Assembly (NCBI GenBank): GCA_963806735.1
Contig: CAWEBE010000062.1
Location: forward strand, 310,001-374,000
Reading direction: 5' to 3'
DNA from: CADEFX01 sp963806735
Lineage (GTDB): Bacteria; Pseudomonadota; Alphaproteobacteria; Rhizobiales; Hyphomicrobiaceae
DNA: 64,000 bases
The notes below the pieces were generated by a model. It searched no databases. It worked only from the letters and a program-made list of their open reading frames with translations, and was not told the DNA's origin. Position numbers and translations under genes: made by a program. Below, piece by piece: positions 63,723-64,000 of the stretch (its first letter is position 1; the number at the start of each line of letters is the position of its first letter).

Positions 63723-64000
63723 GAGTTACTGCTATCCTGGTGCGCTGTTGCCCCAATCAGCGTGCCCTCGCTGGTTTGGCGGACAGCCGCTGACCATAGG
63801 CGTTCGACACGAGCGCAATGGCATCAATAGCCAAGCAGTTTTCGGTGTTGAAGGTTCGCCCTGGCGCGAATTAATGTTGTCGCAACAGGGTACACCCTGA
63901 CGCCATCCCACAACGTGCCTCGGGAGCGTTGCATCTAGGTCTGTCTGAGGCCGATGCAAGCTTGCATTGTTGAGGCCCACCCTGGTCAGATTGGGTGCAT
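63723..64000. other. Window end, unassigned
   Basis: About 280 bases after the relaxase break. No gene recognised; several short frames lack any family resemblance. No copy of the tRNA-His 3' end was found here, so the far attachment site of the island, if any, lies beyond the window. Confidence 0.3.

Noticed and set aside
63723..64000. Transposase fragment at the window end
   Set aside because: Some minus-strand residues faintly suggest a transposase, but no DDE motif or terminal inverted repeat could be supported.

Overview
The window looks like a chromosomal segment of an alphaproteobacterium, most likely Hyphomicrobiales (Rhizobiales). Grounds: high G+C throughout; an mdh-sucCD-sucAB-lpd TCA block; the pssA/psd phosphatidylethanolamine pathway; a tRNA-His(GTG) with G1:U72 and A73 and no encoded G-1, a known alphaproteobacterial trait; phasin and acetoacetyl-CoA ligase genes typical of PHB metabolism; and TTAGAA-N3-TTCTAA-like iron boxes. 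Genus cannot be fixed from the sequence alone.

Layout. 1-7.4 kb: C-terminal part of a YfhO-like membrane protein, ribA, a GtrA / ChbG-like deacetylase / family-2 glycosyltransferase cluster, a hydantoinase/carbamoylase-type amidohydrolase, and a CysN-like/CysC fusion whose GTPase domain has decayed. 7.4-8.1 kb: a gene-free, strongly structured stretch ending in a terminator (candidate ncRNA), then a small coiled-coil/zinc-ribbon gene with a frameshift. 8.8-17 kb: soluble histidine kinase, HerA-like ATPase, manC, pssA, psd and a Do-type periplasmic protease. 17-27.7 kb: the TCA block (mdh, sucC, sucD, sucA, sucB, a DUF2442 gene, lpd) with a DoxX gene between sucD and sucA. 28-36 kb: a hypothetical protein, an SDR, and two tandem GMC (cholesterol-oxidase-like) oxidoreductases, the second fused to an alpha/beta hydrolase with a cysteine nucleophile. 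36-40 kb: small membrane proteins, glpD and a broken M15 peptidase gene. 40-46 kb: a complete five-gene dipeptide/oligopeptide ABC transporter. 46-60.7 kb: membrane-anchored metallophosphoesterase, methylisocitrate-lyase-family enzyme, AsmA-like protein, acetoacetyl-CoA ligase, aspartoacylase-family hydrolase, GNAT, cupin, ferric-iron ABC permease and binding protein, a second histidine kinase and a phasin. 60.86 kb: tRNA-His, followed by an island-like scar of type I restriction-modification and relaxase fragments running to the window end.

How genes work together: sucABCD/lpd/mdh cover 2-oxoglutarate to succinate and malate to oxaloacetate. pssA and psd make phosphatidylethanolamine from CDP-diacylglycerol and serine. 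The 40-46 kb genes form one peptide importer with ATGA/GTGA-type overlaps. fbpA-like and fbpB-like genes form part of a ferric importer; the ATPase is not in the window.

Three families of palindromic intergenic repeats are present: a two-hairpin AGAGCAGG...CTCT element at 29966-30333 with a single-hairpin relative at 885-939; a composite CTAGTG...CACTAG element of about 165 bp at 14427 and, inverted, at 36593; and a pair of related hairpins at 20773 and 20990. Single-base frameshifts recur in otherwise good genes (about 171, 2318, 8403, 39641, 39800-39850, 61996, 63003), so either the assembly carries indel errors or several genes are decaying. The 61-63.7 kb region is clearly degenerate whichever explanation holds.
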